Position numbers and translations under genes: made by a program
Notes under the pieces: model-generated
What the model saw: only the letters and a program-made list of their open reading frames with translations
Databases searched by the model: none
Told to the model about the DNA's origin: nothing
Assembly (NCBI RefSeq): GCF_002906165.1
Contig: NZ_PPCN01000003.1
Span: 336,077-400,076, forward strand
DNA length: 64,000 nucleotides
Direction of reading: 5' to 3'
From: Roseibium marinum
Lineage (GTDB): Bacteria; Pseudomonadota; Alphaproteobacteria; Rhizobiales; Stappiaceae
Shown here: positions 44,032 to 53,961 of the stretch, piece by piece
Numbering within the stretch: the first letter of the stretch is position 1
Layout of the letters: each line of letters starts with the position of its first letter

Positions 44032-46242
44032 ATGGTTGAAACGGTGACTGCGCTGCCGATAGCTCAGGGAACCGGAGGCAGCGCCTCCGCCCAGGGGCTG
44101 GAGCCGGGAACGGAAGTGAAGGCCAGGGTGGAGGCTAATCTGCCCGGCGGTGTCATCCGGCTGGCAACAGCGGATGCCCGGATCGACCTGCGTGCGTCCG
44201 CTCCACTTCCCCCCGGTGCGGACGTCACCGTCACGGTGTCGGGCAGCAAACAGCAGCCGGAAATCCGCATTACGCTGGCGAACGCCTCCGGCAAGGCACC
44301 CCAGCCCGACCAGCTTCTTCGGACGCTGCCGGGATTTCAGCCGGGTGCGGCGGGCCAGCCATCGGCCGGAAATCCGCAAGCCGTGGGAAGCAATACGGTC
44401 TTGCGCACCGATCCGACCCTGACGCATCTGGTTCAGACCTTTTCCGCTCCGGATCGGACCGGTGCAACCGGCTCCGCTTCCCCACGTCCCGTACAGGCTC
44501 CAGGCGTCCAGCCGGCACCTCCCGCGCCTCCCGCAGGCTCACAGGCCGCAGCGCCTCTTCAAGGTGGAGCTGCGGCAGGCGTCCAGCCACAGGCTCCGGC
44601 GGTACCCGCCCCACAAGGCGGTGCGGTCGCTTCAACGAGCGGAAATTCCCCGATTTCTCCATCCGCGCCCGTGGTCTCCGGACAGGGACCGGCGGCCCCA
44701 ACGCCGCCGGTTCCGGCTCAACAAGTCCCACAGGCTACGGGAAGCGGCGGACAGACTGCCTCGGTTCCCGGAAATCCCGGGCTTCCTCAAACGGCAGGTC
44801 AGGCCACTCCGCCTGGACAAGCACCCGCCGGGACCGTGGCGGCGCCTCCTTCAGGTACGCAGGTCCCGCAGGCATCGGCGGCGGCACAGCAAACCGGCAA
44901 TTTTCAGGGGCCGGGCAGCCAGACCGGTCTGCCGGTGCAATCTTCTGCCGGGACCGCGGCCGGCACGCCGGTCTCAGGGACCGTTCCCTCTGCCGCGCCG
45001 TCGGCTACCGGCGTGAAACCTGATGGCGCGCGGACTGTGCAAGGCGGGGCGGGGAGCCAGGGAACCGCCCCGGCGGCTACGGAAAACCTTGCTTCCGCAT
45101 CCAGCCGAGGTCAGGCGCAACCGCCGACTGCTGCGCGCGCACCCGAAACGCAGGCCACGGCTCAACCGGGACTTCCGGCCGGTGCCGCCGTCCGGGGAGC
45201 ACTGCCCGATACGCCGCTTTCGCGCGCCATACCCGCGCAGCCTTATCCCGCCGCCAGCGGGGTCTCGATGCAGGCCAATACGGCAGGAGAGGCTGTTTCA
45301 GCCGGGCGGAACGTGTTGCAGCAGGCCGCCGCCGTGGTGCGCCAGCCGCTGGCCGAGCAGCAAGCGGGCCTCGGGGGCATGTTTGCGCAAGTGGGGGCAC
45401 TGATGAGCGCGCAGGCGGCCGGCAAGGTTGCTCTCCCGGATACGGTCGCAAAGGCCATGCAGCAAATTCTTGGATTGAGATTGAATCCGGCCAACTCCGC
45501 CGGCAAGGATCTTCAGCAGGCGGTGCGCCTGTCCGGTCAATTCAGTGAGGCGCAGGCAATGCGGCCGAGCAGTGGACCGCAACCTCTTCCGGATCTGAAA
45601 TCCGCGCTGCTTTCGCTCAAGACCCTGCTGCAGCAGTTGGGCGCCGAGGCTCAGGTGACGCGTCCTGCGGGGCAGCCGGCCGTGCCGTCCAGACACGCGG
45701 CGCCGCGGGGACAGGCGCAACAGGGCGCAAGCGGTTATTGGTCCGGGAACGCACCGCAGAACCTCCAGTCCCTGCTTCAGGAGGTGGATTCAGCACTTGC
45801 CCGCATGCGATTGACGCAACTGGTCAATTCGGGTCTGGCGGGGGACGATCGACCGCAATCGGCGGGGCGCCCGATGGAGCTTGTGCTTGAACTTCCCCTG
45901 GCGCTCGGTCAGGAGACCGCGGTGATGCAGATGCAGATCGGCCGCGACGGCGGCGGCCAGGACGGCGAGGAGGAGGCGGAACCCGCATGGCGACTGCGTT
46001 TTGCCCTCGATCTGACGGCGACCGGTCCGCTCGAGGCGGCGATCAGCCTGCGCGGCGGCGGCACTTACACCAGTGTGTGGATCGACCGCAGGGAGACCTT
46101 CGACAAACTGAATGCCCTTCGCGAAACCATGGAAGCGGCTTTCGCGGACGCCGGCCTGGATTTGCAGGAGCTCAGGCTGATCCGCGGCCTGCCGCCCGCA
46201 ACGGCCGCCAGATACGGCGCATTGATCGACCGGCAATCCTGA
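44032..46242 (+). CDS. FliK-like flagellar hook-length control protein
   Basis: 736 aa. The first 430 residues are a low-complexity Pro/Gln/Ala/Gly linker; the C-terminal 130 residues form the hook-length control domain (MELVLELPLALGQETAVMQMQI, then WRLRFALDLTATGPLEAAISLRGG and VWIDRRETFDKLNALRETMEAAFADAGL). It is followed by an FlhB C-terminal-like gene with a 13-base gap. No other flagellar gene is in the window, so the pair acts in trans or serves another purpose. ATG at 44032 preferred to the adjacent GTG 44029. Confidence 0.8.
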   Translation: MVETVTALPIAQGTGGSASAQGLEPGTEVKARVEANLPGGVIRLATADARIDLRASAPLPPGADVTVTVSGSKQQPEIRITLANASGKAPQPDQLLRTLPGFQPGAAGQPSAGNPQAVGSNTVLRTDPTLTHLVQTFSAPDRTGATGSASPRPVQAPGVQPAPPAPPAGSQAAAPLQGGAAAGVQPQAPAVPAPQGGAVASTSGNSPISPSAPVVSGQGPAAPTPPVPAQQVPQATGSGGQTASVPGNPGLPQTAGQATPPGQAPAGTVAAPPSGTQVPQASAAAQQTGNFQGPGSQTGLPVQSSAGTAAGTPVSGTVPSAAPSATGVKPDGARTVQGGAGSQGTAPAATENLASASSRGQAQPPTAARAPETQATAQPGLPAGAAVRGALPDTPLSRAIPAQPYPAASGVSMQANTAGEAVSAGRNVLQQAAAVVRQPLAEQQAGLGGMFAQVGALMSAQAAGKVALPDTVAKAMQQILGLRLNPANSAGKDLQQAVRLSGQFSEAQAMRPSSGPQPLPDLKSALLSLKTLLQQLGAEAQVTRPAGQPAVPSRHAAPRGQAQQGASGYWSGNAPQNLQSLLQEVDSALARMRLTQLVNSGLAGDDRPQSAGRPMELVLELPLALGQETAVMQMQIGRDGGGQDGEEEAEPAWRLRFALDLTATGPLEAAISLRGGGTYTSVWIDRRETFDKLNALRETMEAAFADAGLDLQELRLIRGLPPATAARYGALIDRQS

Positions 46243-46255
46243 CGGGGGAAAACGC

Positions 46256-46561
46256 GTGACGAAAAAAGACAATCCCGGCAAGAAACTCGCCGTTGCCCTT
46301 CAATACGACAATGAGGGCACACCGCTGGTCACCGCCAAGGGTGAAGGCACGATTGCCGAACAGATCGAGGAGATCGCGCGCAAGGCCGGAGTTCCCATAG
46401 AAGAGAACCCGATGATGGCCGAGGCCCTGTCGCAGATCGAGATAGACCAGGAAATTCCGGTCGAACTGTATCAGGCCGTGGCCGTCCTTATCGGCTTCAT
46501 CATGCGCACGGGCAGGGCGCAGCATCCGTCATCTCCCAAGGTGACGTCCGAAGGGGACTGA
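46256..46561 (+). CDS. FlhB C-terminal-domain-like export switch protein (EscU/YscU/HrcU family)
   Basis: 101-aa stand-alone version of the FlhB cytoplasmic domain: LAVALQYDNEGTPLVTAKGEGTIAEQI, KAGVPIEENPMMAEAL, IPVELYQAVAVLIGFI. It starts where full-length FlhB would resume after the NPTH autocleavage site, so it mimics the cleaved FlhB-CC fragment (sometimes called FlhX) and lacks the membrane part. GTG start with GGGGG upstream. Paired with the FliK-like gene. Confidence 0.88.
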   Translation: MTKKDNPGKKLAVALQYDNEGTPLVTAKGEGTIAEQIEEIARKAGVPIEENPMMAEALSQIEIDQEIPVELYQAVAVLIGFIMRTGRAQHPSSPKVTSEGD

Positions 46562-46665
46562 AATACCCATGGTGGTCCCTGAGGCCTTGTGAGGATGACC
46601 GTAAATCTCGGCAAACCTGCTCGTCCGCGCAAGGAAAACCTTGCAGGCAGGGCAATTCCCGACTA

Positions 46666-46713
46666 GATCAACAGACCTCCGATCGGAAACGATTGGAGGT
46701 CTAAAAGTTGATC
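46666..46713. other. Long imperfect hairpin upstream of gatB
   Basis: GATCAAC (46666-46672) and AGACCTCC (46673-46680) pair with GGAGGTCT (46695-46702) and GTTGATC (46707-46713), with an inner ATCG/CGAT stem closing a GAAA tetraloop and an AAAA bulge. No T-run on either strand. It lies 110 bases before gatB in the 261-base gap and may be a leader element or a processing site. Confidence 0.6.
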
Positions 46714-46822
46714 GATTTTAGAGTGGTAGAGCATCACTCGGCTGGTAAAGCGCGCCGCAGCAATGCTTCCCCCCGCTGCCGGCACAGGCGCGGACAAGAC
46801 TAGAACAGGATTTTTGACGAAC

Positions 46823-48304
46823 ATGACGCTTGTCGACGTACGCACACCCGATCCGAAGAAATTCATCAAGGGCGCGACCGGCGATTGGGAAATCGTGATC
46901 GGCATGGAGGTTCATGCCCAGGTGACGTCCCAGGCCAAGCTCTTTTCCGGTGCCTCGACCGAATTCGGCAAGGATCCGAACGACAACGTCAGCCTTGTGG
47001 ACGCGGCCATGCCCGGCATGCTCCCGGTCATCAACGAGGAATGCGTGCGCCAGGCGATCCGCACCGGTCTTGGCCTGAAATCGGAGATCAATCTCAAGTC
47101 GGTCTTCGAACGCAAGAACTATTTCTTTCCCGACCTGCCGCAGGGCTACCAGATCTCCCAGTTCAAGCAGCCGATTGTCGGCGAAGGCAAGATCCTGCTC
47201 GACATGCCGGACGAGCAGGTCGAGATCGGTGTCGAACGCCTGCATCTGGAGCAGGACGCCGGCAAGTCGATGCACGACCAGCATCCATCCATGTCTTATA
47301 TCGACTTGAACCGCTCCGGCGTCGCGCTGATGGAAATCGTCTCCAAGCCGGACATCCGCTCCTCGGATGAGGCAAAGGCCTACTTCACCAAGCTGCGCAT
47401 CATCCTGCGCTATCTCGGCACCTGCGACGGCAACATGGACCAGGGCTCCATGCGGGCGGACGTCAACGTCTCCGTGCGCCGTCCGGGCGGCGAGTTCGGC
47501 ACGCGCTGCGAGATCAAGAACGTCAACTCCATCCGTTTCGTCGGACAGGCGATCGAATATGAAGCCCGCCGCCAGGTCGCTATCCTGGAAGATGGCGGCA
47601 AGATCAATCAGGAAACCCGCCTGTTCGATGCGGTGAAAGGCGAAACCCGCTCCATGCGTTCCAAGGAAGAAGCGCATGATTACCGCTATTTTCCGGATCC
47701 GGACCTGCTGCCGCTCGAGTTTACTCAGGCCTATGTCGACGAACTGGCCCGGGACCTGCCGGAACTGCCGGACGACAAGAAGAACCGCTTCATCAAGGAT
47801 CACGGCCTGTCCGCCTATGACGCCGACATCCTGGTGGCTGAAAAGGCTTCCGCCGATTTCTTCGAGGACGTCGCGAAGGGGCGGGACGCCAAGCTCGCCG
47901 CCAACTGGGTGATCAACGAATTCTTCGGCCGCCTCAACAAGGAAGGACAGGATCTTTCCGAAAGTCCGGTTTCCGCCGAGCAGCTCGGGGCCATCGTCGA
48001 TCTCATCAAGGAAGGCGTTATCTCCGGCAAGATCGCCAAGGACCTCTTCGAGATTGTCTGGACCGAGGGTGGTGACCCGTCAAAGATCGTCGAAGAGCGC
48101 GGCATGAAGCAGGTGACCGATCTAGGCGCCATCGAGACGATCGTCGATACGATCATCGCCGCAAACCCGGAAAAGGTCGAGCAGGCGAAGGACAAGCCGG
48201 GCCTTCTGGGCTGGTTCGTCGGACAGGTGATGAAACAGTCTCAAGGCAAGGCCAACCCGCAGGCTGTCAGCGACATGCTGAAGCAGAAGATCGGTCTGGA
48301 GTAA
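46823..48304 (+). CDS. gatB: Asp-tRNA(Asn)/Glu-tRNA(Gln) amidotransferase subunit GatB
   Basis: Cytoplasmic subunit (493 aa) of the GatCAB amidotransferase that converts misacylated Glu-tRNA(Gln) and Asp-tRNA(Asn). The start [23 protein letters not shown] is the rhizobial GatB start; the catalytic cradle shows [30 protein letters not shown] and [12 protein letters not shown], and the C-terminal YqeY-like tail ends [15 protein letters not shown]. gatA and gatC are not adjacent. An open frame extends upstream to 46763 but has no ribosome site. Confidence 0.97.
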   Translation: MTLVDVRTPDPKKFIKGATGDWEIVIGMEVHAQVTSQAKLFSGASTEFGKDPNDNVSLVDAAMPGMLPVINEECVRQAIRTGLGLKSEINLKSVFERKNYFFPDLPQGYQISQFKQPIVGEGKILLDMPDEQVEIGVERLHLEQDAGKSMHDQHPSMSYIDLNRSGVALMEIVSKPDIRSSDEAKAYFTKLRIILRYLGTCDGNMDQGSMRADVNVSVRRPGGEFGTRCEIKNVNSIRFVGQAIEYEARRQVAILEDGGKINQETRLFDAVKGETRSMRSKEEAHDYRYFPDPDLLPLEFTQAYVDELARDLPELPDDKKNRFIKDHGLSAYDADILVAEKASADFFEDVAKGRDAKLAANWVINEFFGRLNKEGQDLSESPVSAEQLGAIVDLIKEGVISGKIAKDLFEIVWTEGGDPSKIVEERGMKQVTDLGAIETIVDTIIAANPEKVEQAKDKPGLLGWFVGQVMKQSQGKANPQAVSDMLKQKIGLE

Positions 48305-48381
48305 CAGCGGCTCTTTTTCCCTTCCTTGCTTTGGAGGGAGGCGGGTGTTCCGAGAGGGTCTGCAAACGGGAGGGATCTGAG

Positions 48382-49002
48382 ATGTCCGAAGATCTGGCGA
48401 GCCTGTTTCTGGCGCTCGGGATATTCCTGGTCGGTTTCGTCAGCATCGGGCCGAACATTCTTGCCATCGTCGGTACGTCCATGGAAAGAGGCCGGCATTC
48501 GGGTATGCGGCTCGCGCTGGGCGTCGGTACCGGGTCCGGCCTCTGGGCGATCCTGACCGTTTCCGGACTGACCGCGCTGGTCAGCGCCTATGCTCAGGCG
48601 GTCACGGTCCTGAAGGTGTTCGGTGCGTTTTATCTGCTCTGGCTGGCGGTCAAGGCCTTCCGCTCGGCCGCGAGACCCGGTGAGGTTGTGACAGCCCGGT
48701 CCGCCAAGGGAAACAATCTGTTTTTACAGGGCCTGGCCATCCAGATGACCAATCCGAAAGCGGCTCTCCACTGGATCGCGATTGTCGGCATCGGACTGGG
48801 CGCGGACGCGCCTTTATGGACCGGGGCAACGCTCATCCTCTCCTGCAGCGCCCTGTCCGTTCTCGGATATATGGCTTATGCCGTGACATTTTCCACGCAG
48901 CCGGTCATCGCGTTTTACCGTCGCGGCAGACGCTGGATCGAAGCCGGACTGGGCGTGTTTTTCACCTTCGCGGCCTACAAGCTCGCGACTTACCGCAGTT
49001 GA
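48382..49002 (+). CDS. LysE family translocator
   Basis: Inner-membrane amino-acid exporter of the LysE/RhtB type (206 aa), about six helices. The family pattern is visible as GPNILAIVGTSMERGRHSGMRLALGVGTGSGLW and LAIQMTNPKAALHWIAI. GGGAGG lies 6 bases before the ATG. Substrate unknown. Confidence 0.9.
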   Translation: MSEDLASLFLALGIFLVGFVSIGPNILAIVGTSMERGRHSGMRLALGVGTGSGLWAILTVSGLTALVSAYAQAVTVLKVFGAFYLLWLAVKAFRSAARPGEVVTARSAKGNNLFLQGLAIQMTNPKAALHWIAIVGIGLGADAPLWTGATLILSCSALSVLGYMAYAVTFSTQPVIAFYRRGRRWIEAGLGVFFTFAAYKLATYRS

Positions 49003-49066
49003 TAGCTGGGAATTTCGATCCGAATAAGCTAAACGGCAGTCAGACAAGACATCACGCCTGAGCCGA

Positions 49067-50608
49067 ATGACAATCTCCACCGAAATGCGATCCGCCGATA
49101 CGCCTTTTTATACAACGCCACTCGGCGTCTGGAGCATTGCCGCCGCGTGGGGATTGGCGCATCTGCTGTTGCGCGCGCTTTCGACACCTGTTCTCGGCAC
49201 GGACGACATGTTCGAGAACGTGCTCGTGCAGACGCTCGACCCCGGCTACATGCTGCGTCAGCCGCCGCTATATGAATGGCTGCTCTGGTCGGCGCAGCGG
49301 ATATTCGGACCGACGGTTCAGGCCGCGCTCGCCGTCAAATACGGGCTGATCTCGTTCGCCGCCCTGTTCCTGTTTCTGATCGCCCGCAAAGCCATCGCCG
49401 ATCCGCGTCTCGCGGCGCTTTGCGCCTTCTCCTATTCGCTTTATTACCAGTTTGGCTGGAACCTGCATGAAGGCGTCACCCACACGGTGGTGCTGACCGC
49501 CGCCTGCGCGGCGAGCGCCTTTTTCTTCGTTAAGGCCCTGGAGACGGGCAGGCTGGGTTTTTACGTGCTCTTCGGTCTGACCGCCGGCGCCGGCCTGCTC
49601 GGCAAACATTCCTATCCCCTCTTCGCGCTGGCCCTTATTCTGGCCGCCTTGAGCGACGGTCAATGGCGTCCGCGGTTTCGCTTTGCAGGACTTCTGCTTG
49701 TGCCGCTGGCGGCGTCGCTCGTCTACAGCCCCTACGCGTGGTGGATCGCAAGCGAAGGTCTGACGCTGCTGTCGTCGGTTTCCCAGACCATGGGCGTCAC
49801 GGCGCAAACCTCTCACATCGCAAGGGTGGGCGAGGGGCTCGGCAAACTTGGATTTGGGCTGATTGGATTTTCCGTGCCGCTGCTGCCGCTGCTGCTGCTT
49901 CTCTTCTGGCCGCGCTATCTGGGGCGCAAAAACCCGGTCGAACCGGCAGTCAACGATGTTGCCCGGCTGTGCGGGCGCACGGTCCTGTTCATGATCGCCC
50001 TGACGGCACTGCTGATCCTTGTGACCGGTGCGACTCATGTGAAGGAACGGCATATGCACCCGCTACTGCTGCTGCTGCCGGTCTTTCTGTTCGCCGATCT
50101 TGAGCGTTTCGGTTTTCACAGGCAGTGGCGCTGGCTTGGTGGCAGTGTCGCGGTCGTTGTGGCCGTCGCCTTTCTGGCCCGTGTCCCCGGGTTGGTGGCA
50201 CCGGACAAGTTCTGGTGCGGCGGAAAATGCCGGCACATGAAACCCTATGCGGACCTGAAAGCGCCTCTCGGCGAACTCGGAGCCGCGAACGCGACGCTGA
50301 TTGCCGACGACGGCTACACGGGCGGAAATTTGCGTGTTCTCTTCCCGGACGCCAGGATCGTCACCAAGGCAATCGCGGCCAGAACCGCGCCGCGCGACAA
50401 ATGTTTCTTTGTCTGGGAAGACGGCGAGAGCGAGCCGGATGAGATCGCGGAGATCCGCTTCCCGAAGGCGGCGTTCTGGCAGACAAGCGACCCGGTTGCC
50501 GTCCGCTATCTGAGCGGTTCCTGGCCGCATCTTTGGAAGCCCGAGGGCTGGCGAACCACCTGGTGGGGGGTTGCGGAGCTGGACCCGTCCAGCCCGATAT
50601 GCCGGTAG
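49067..50608 (+). CDS. GT39/ArnT-like membrane glycosyltransferase
   Basis: Polytopic membrane protein (513 aa) of the dolichol-phosphate mannosyltransferase/ArnT superfamily, transferring sugar from a polyprenyl-phosphate carrier at the periplasmic face. The first loop has the acidic catalytic pair in GTDDMFE and the QPPLYEWLLW motif; about ten helices follow and a periplasmic C-terminal domain of about 140 residues. No ribosome site is obvious before the ATG at 49067. Acceptor (lipid A, glycan or protein) is unknown. Confidence 0.85.
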   Translation: MTISTEMRSADTPFYTTPLGVWSIAAAWGLAHLLLRALSTPVLGTDDMFENVLVQTLDPGYMLRQPPLYEWLLWSAQRIFGPTVQAALAVKYGLISFAALFLFLIARKAIADPRLAALCAFSYSLYYQFGWNLHEGVTHTVVLTAACAASAFFFVKALETGRLGFYVLFGLTAGAGLLGKHSYPLFALALILAALSDGQWRPRFRFAGLLLVPLAASLVYSPYAWWIASEGLTLLSSVSQTMGVTAQTSHIARVGEGLGKLGFGLIGFSVPLLPLLLLLFWPRYLGRKNPVEPAVNDVARLCGRTVLFMIALTALLILVTGATHVKERHMHPLLLLLPVFLFADLERFGFHRQWRWLGGSVAVVVAVAFLARVPGLVAPDKFWCGGKCRHMKPYADLKAPLGELGAANATLIADDGYTGGNLRVLFPDARIVTKAIAARTAPRDKCFFVWEDGESEPDEIAEIRFPKAAFWQTSDPVAVRYLSGSWPHLWKPEGWRTTWWGVAELDPSSPICR

Positions 50609-50665
50609 GGACAAGCGCCGGTCATTTTCAATCCAGCCTCCAGGGGCTTCAGAAGTCGGATCAGC

Positions 50666-51130
50666 ATGTCGCAGACAATCAGGATCGAAAAAGCCCGCCC
50701 CGAACATCTTCGCGAGATCGTCGCGGTTATCAATACAGGCGCCACGAGCGTGCGCCGGGACAGGGAACATTCGGATTGGCGGGCATACCGCCCGGCCTTC
50801 GACGCCCTGTGCGCCGCGCCGGAAGCCGATATCTATGTGGCCGTGAATGAGGACGGCGAAGTGATCGGCACTTTTCAGATCCATTTCCTGAAGGGGATCG
50901 CTTTTCAGGGCCGCCCGCGGGTGGAACTGGAGAGCGTGCATGTACGCCAAGACCAGCGCGGAACCGGTATCGGCCGCCTGATGATGGACAAGGCCGAGGA
51001 GCTCGCCAGGCAGGCGGATGCGTGTCTGCTGCAGCTCACGTCCAACCGGGAACGCGAGGGCTCGCATCTCTTCTACAAACGCCTTGGTTACGACCAGAGC
51101 CATCTGGGCTACAAGAAGATGCTGGTCTGA
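50666..51130 (+). CDS. GNAT family N-acetyltransferase
   Basis: 154-aa acetyl-CoA-dependent acetyltransferase. The acetyl-CoA loop is VRQDQRGTGIGRLMMDKAEE; the C-terminal RLGYDQSHLGYKKML is typical of small-molecule acetylating members. Follows the GT39 gene with a 57-base gap. Substrate unknown. Confidence 0.9.
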   Translation: MSQTIRIEKARPEHLREIVAVINTGATSVRRDREHSDWRAYRPAFDALCAAPEADIYVAVNEDGEVIGTFQIHFLKGIAFQGRPRVELESVHVRQDQRGTGIGRLMMDKAEELARQADACLLQLTSNREREGSHLFYKRLGYDQSHLGYKKMLV

Positions 51131-51173
51131 AGGAAGGACGCGGTGACAGGCCCGTCAATCCAGACCGCGGTCT

Positions 51174-51734
51174 CTACGTCCCGGCTGAATCAGGCCGAAC
51201 CGAAACCTTGGACACCACATGTTGCGGATCGCGCAAGGCAAGAAACCAGGGATCTATCTTCAGGACTCTTTTGACAAGGTTTTGTACCTCTTCTTCGGGG
51301 ACCTGCGTATCGATGACAATGCCGATACGGGTTTCGAGAGGCGCGGCGCTGCTCGAGCCGAGTTCGAATAGAGCAGCGTCGTCGAAGTCGGTTTCCACGG
51401 TGACCTCCAGTGCATCAAACACCAGGCCCTCGCGCGCTGCCAGCATCTTGATGCCCATCGCGACACAGCCCGAAATTGCCGCCCGCGCGAAGAAACCCGG
51501 TGACGGGCCGGTGGACTCGCCGCCCATGCCCGGGCCGAAATCCATGCGCGTTTCAAACTTGCCCTGACGAACGGAACAAGCCAATCCGGCATCGATGCGC
51601 CCGGTGGTGGCGATCGTGCTGCGCGCCTTTTCGGGATCGGCCCGCATACGGGCGATCACCTTGTTTTGCGCCTTGCGGATGCGGGCGTCCTTCTCGCGGT
51701 GTGTTTCAATTGTCGCTTCGGTGGCGAAGGTCAT
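51174..51734 (-). CDS. OsmC family protein
   Basis: OsmC/Ohr-fold protein (186 aa). One conserved cysteine is visible in ARAAISGCVAMGIKMLAA; the other peroxidatic position is less clear, so peroxidase activity is uncertain. ATG 51734 has AGGGAAG 6 bases upstream and is preferred to 51752. Last gene of the leftward redox cluster, 14 bases after the FMO-like gene. Confidence 0.85.
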   Translation of the reverse strand: MTFATEATIETHREKDARIRKAQNKVIARMRADPEKARSTIATTGRIDAGLACSVRQGKFETRMDFGPGMGGESTGPSPGFFARAAISGCVAMGIKMLAAREGLVFDALEVTVETDFDDAALFELGSSSAAPLETRIGIVIDTQVPEEEVQNLVKRVLKIDPWFLALRDPQHVVSKVSVRPDSAGT

Positions 51735-51748
51735 GTTTGTCTTCCCTT

Positions 51749-52987
51749 TCAAGCTACTCTGAGGCCGCTGGTTCGCATGATGTGGTCGGCATGGGCGCCC
51801 GCATCAGCGCCGACGCCGTCGATCAGCGCCGATTTACGGCGGCGCATGAAGGGCAGCCCGAGCGCGTATATGCCCGGCGCAACGCGGCCTTCGTGGTGGA
51901 TCAATTGCCCCTTTCCGTTGAAAACGGGCAGCCGCAGCCAACTGAAATCCGGCTCAAAACCGGTGGCCCAGACGACGGTGCGGATGCGGCCGCCGGTCAG
52001 ATCACAGCTCAGCCGCGGGGAGGCCGGAACAAGTGTGGGTCCAAAACGTTCGGGGACGCCGAGATTGCCGGCTTCGTCCTGTCGCTCGGCCCATTTGTCG
52101 AACTCCGCCAGCAGGCGGTTCATCTTGAGGTCGGACAGGGCGCAGTTGTTGGCGAGCGCGCCGGAAAACAATGCAACGCCATCGCGAATGCCGGCCAGCT
52201 TGCCGGTGACTTCGACACCGGCCGCGCCAAGAGCATTGAGATCGTGGAACTGTATCCGGTGGTCGCCGATCAATTGCAGCGAGGGCACGCGGCGCGCCCT
52301 GACGATGTCGTCGACCTCACGCGTTGTCATGTCGAGAACGCCTGTCGTGTCCATCCACCACTGAATGTCGCGACCGCGATAATGACGCGGCACGCGGACA
52401 TGCTGTCCGGCGGCAAGAAGCACTTCGTGACCCGCCGCGGCGATCTCTGCGGCCAGCTGTACGCCGGAGGCGGAAGCGCCGACAACCAGAACGCCGCCTT
52501 TGGGCAATTGCGCAGGATTTTTGTAGCCGAGTGGCGTGATCTGTAAAATATCTTCAGGCAGAGCGGCGGCAAAACCGGGTATCCTGGCGCGGTTGCAGGC
52601 ACCGGAGGCCAGAACCACGTTGCGGCAAAGCCAATCGCCCTTGTCGGTGGCAACCCTGTAGTTCCGGTCCACGCCGGTGACCGACAGGACCGTGGTGCCC
52701 GTTTCGACCGGTGCGCGGGAAATTTCCGCATAGGCTTTCAAATGCCCCGTGATCCCGTCCATGTTCATGAACCCATCGGGATTTGGTCCGGAATAGACAA
52801 AGCCGGGAAGCCGGCTTTGCCAGTTCGGTGTGAGGAGCCTGAGACTGTCCCAGCGCTCCGAGCGCCAGGAGTTAGCCACCTCACCGCGTTCGATAACCAC
52901 GTGGCGGATCGAACGGTCCGAAAGGCACCGGCTCATGGCAAGCCCTGCCTGCCCGGCACCGATGATGACTGAATGAATATGTCTCAC
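51749..52987 (-). CDS. Flavin-containing monooxygenase-like oxidoreductase (CzcO/TrkA type)
   Basis: 412-aa FAD/NAD(P)H protein. First Rossmann IIGAGQAGLAMSRCL, FMO-like RWDSLRLLTPNW, second Rossmann VLVVGASASGVQLAAEI and a late VVWATGFEPDFSWL block. Such enzymes oxidise small molecules or act as flavin reductases. Lies between two OsmC genes with short gaps, implying an oxidative or electrophile response. Confidence 0.88.
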   Translation of the reverse strand: MRHIHSVIIGAGQAGLAMSRCLSDRSIRHVVIERGEVANSWRSERWDSLRLLTPNWQSRLPGFVYSGPNPDGFMNMDGITGHLKAYAEISRAPVETGTTVLSVTGVDRNYRVATDKGDWLCRNVVLASGACNRARIPGFAAALPEDILQITPLGYKNPAQLPKGGVLVVGASASGVQLAAEIAAAGHEVLLAAGQHVRVPRHYRGRDIQWWMDTTGVLDMTTREVDDIVRARRVPSLQLIGDHRIQFHDLNALGAAGVEVTGKLAGIRDGVALFSGALANNCALSDLKMNRLLAEFDKWAERQDEAGNLGVPERFGPTLVPASPRLSCDLTGGRIRTVVWATGFEPDFSWLRLPVFNGKGQLIHHEGRVAPGIYALGLPFMRRRKSALIDGVGADAGAHADHIMRTSGLRVA

Positions 52988-53017
52988 TTCAGTTTCTCCT
53001 TTCGGACCCGCTCGCGG

Positions 53018-53584
53018 TCAGGCGACGCTGACGGCGACGTTTGTGGGGTTGGTCAGGATGTCGAACACCGCGGAGCGCTTCTGCGACTGGGCGACCAGAG
53101 CGTTGATGTCGTCGGCGCTCGCATCCGCATCGATTTCGAACCGCACACGAATGGCGGAGAAGCCGTTGCGGATGTCCGGGTCCATGCCGAGGATACCCTG
53201 GACGTCGATATCGCCTTCGACCACGGCGCGGACCGAACGCAGCTGAATACCGCGATGCTGGGCGACCGAAGCCACACCGCCTGTCAGGCAGCTCGCCAGA
53301 GCCGAGAGCACAATTTCGGGTGGGGTCGGTGCGCGATCGTCGGCGGCGAAAACTTCCGGGTGATCGGCTTCGATCGTGAAAGTCCGCTTGCGCTCGTGGT
53401 TCTGGCCAAGGCCGAAATAGCTGTTGATCGTGTTGCGGTTAAAGGTGCCTTCAATCCAGTCACAGGTGCTGTGGAACGTGAACTGAGCGGCTTCGGGTGT
53501 CTGTTCGAACGCGCCACGGGCGCCGATCAGGGCTTCTGTGTTGACGCCGTTGGAAACGGTGGTGCTCTGGGTCGAGATGGTCAT
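53018..53584 (-). CDS. OsmC family protein
   Basis: 188-aa OsmC-fold protein beginning MTISTQSTTVSNGVN. The central block FAADDRAPTPPEIVLSALASCLTGGVASVAQ holds the conserved Cys; the second half (RAVVEGDIDVQGILGMD, RNGFSAIRVRFEIDADAS) is typical of the YhfA/OsmC-like branch that binds small ligands. ATG 53584 preceded by AAAGGACC. The 377-base gap upstream (53585-53961) has no gene I can support. Confidence 0.88.
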   Translation of the reverse strand: MTISTQSTTVSNGVNTEALIGARGAFEQTPEAAQFTFHSTCDWIEGTFNRNTINSYFGLGQNHERKRTFTIEADHPEVFAADDRAPTPPEIVLSALASCLTGGVASVAQHRGIQLRSVRAVVEGDIDVQGILGMDPDIRNGFSAIRVRFEIDADASADDINALVAQSQKRSAVFDILTNPTNVAVSVA

Positions 53585-53961
53585 TTTGCTGGTCCTTTGA
53601 TTTGAGGTTCTTGAGTACGGTGCGACCGGATTATCCAGCCGCACCGGGTATGTGCTCATTGATGGATGAGCAGGTGAGCGGGCAGCACGTGCCACGCTGA
53701 ATTCCGGCCGGGCGGGGTACTGCCCAAAGCTGGAAATTTCTGGATTGCAGGTCACAAGTTCCTTCCTGGCGAGGAAGGGGGAACCTGTTCCATTCGTTCG
53801 CGGCGACGCGGCGCGCAGTCCGCGCATCGTTCAGCGGCCAGGCCACGGCCGCCCGGATCCCGCCTGCGGCCTTTGCCAGGCTGCGGGTAACGGGACCGCC
53901 AGGAATGAGGGCAATGCAGGTCATCGTTTAAGGTTCTTTGACTGAATGGCAGTGGCTGGGA

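Noticed and set aside
46725..46760. tRNA-like stretch GAGTGGTAGAGCA before gatB
   Set aside because: Resembles a D-arm, but no acceptor stem, anticodon arm or T-loop can be formed around it.
53631..53924. 97-codon minus-strand frame between OsmC and methyltransferase
   Set aside because: Plausible length but no ribosome site and shadow-like composition; left as non-coding.
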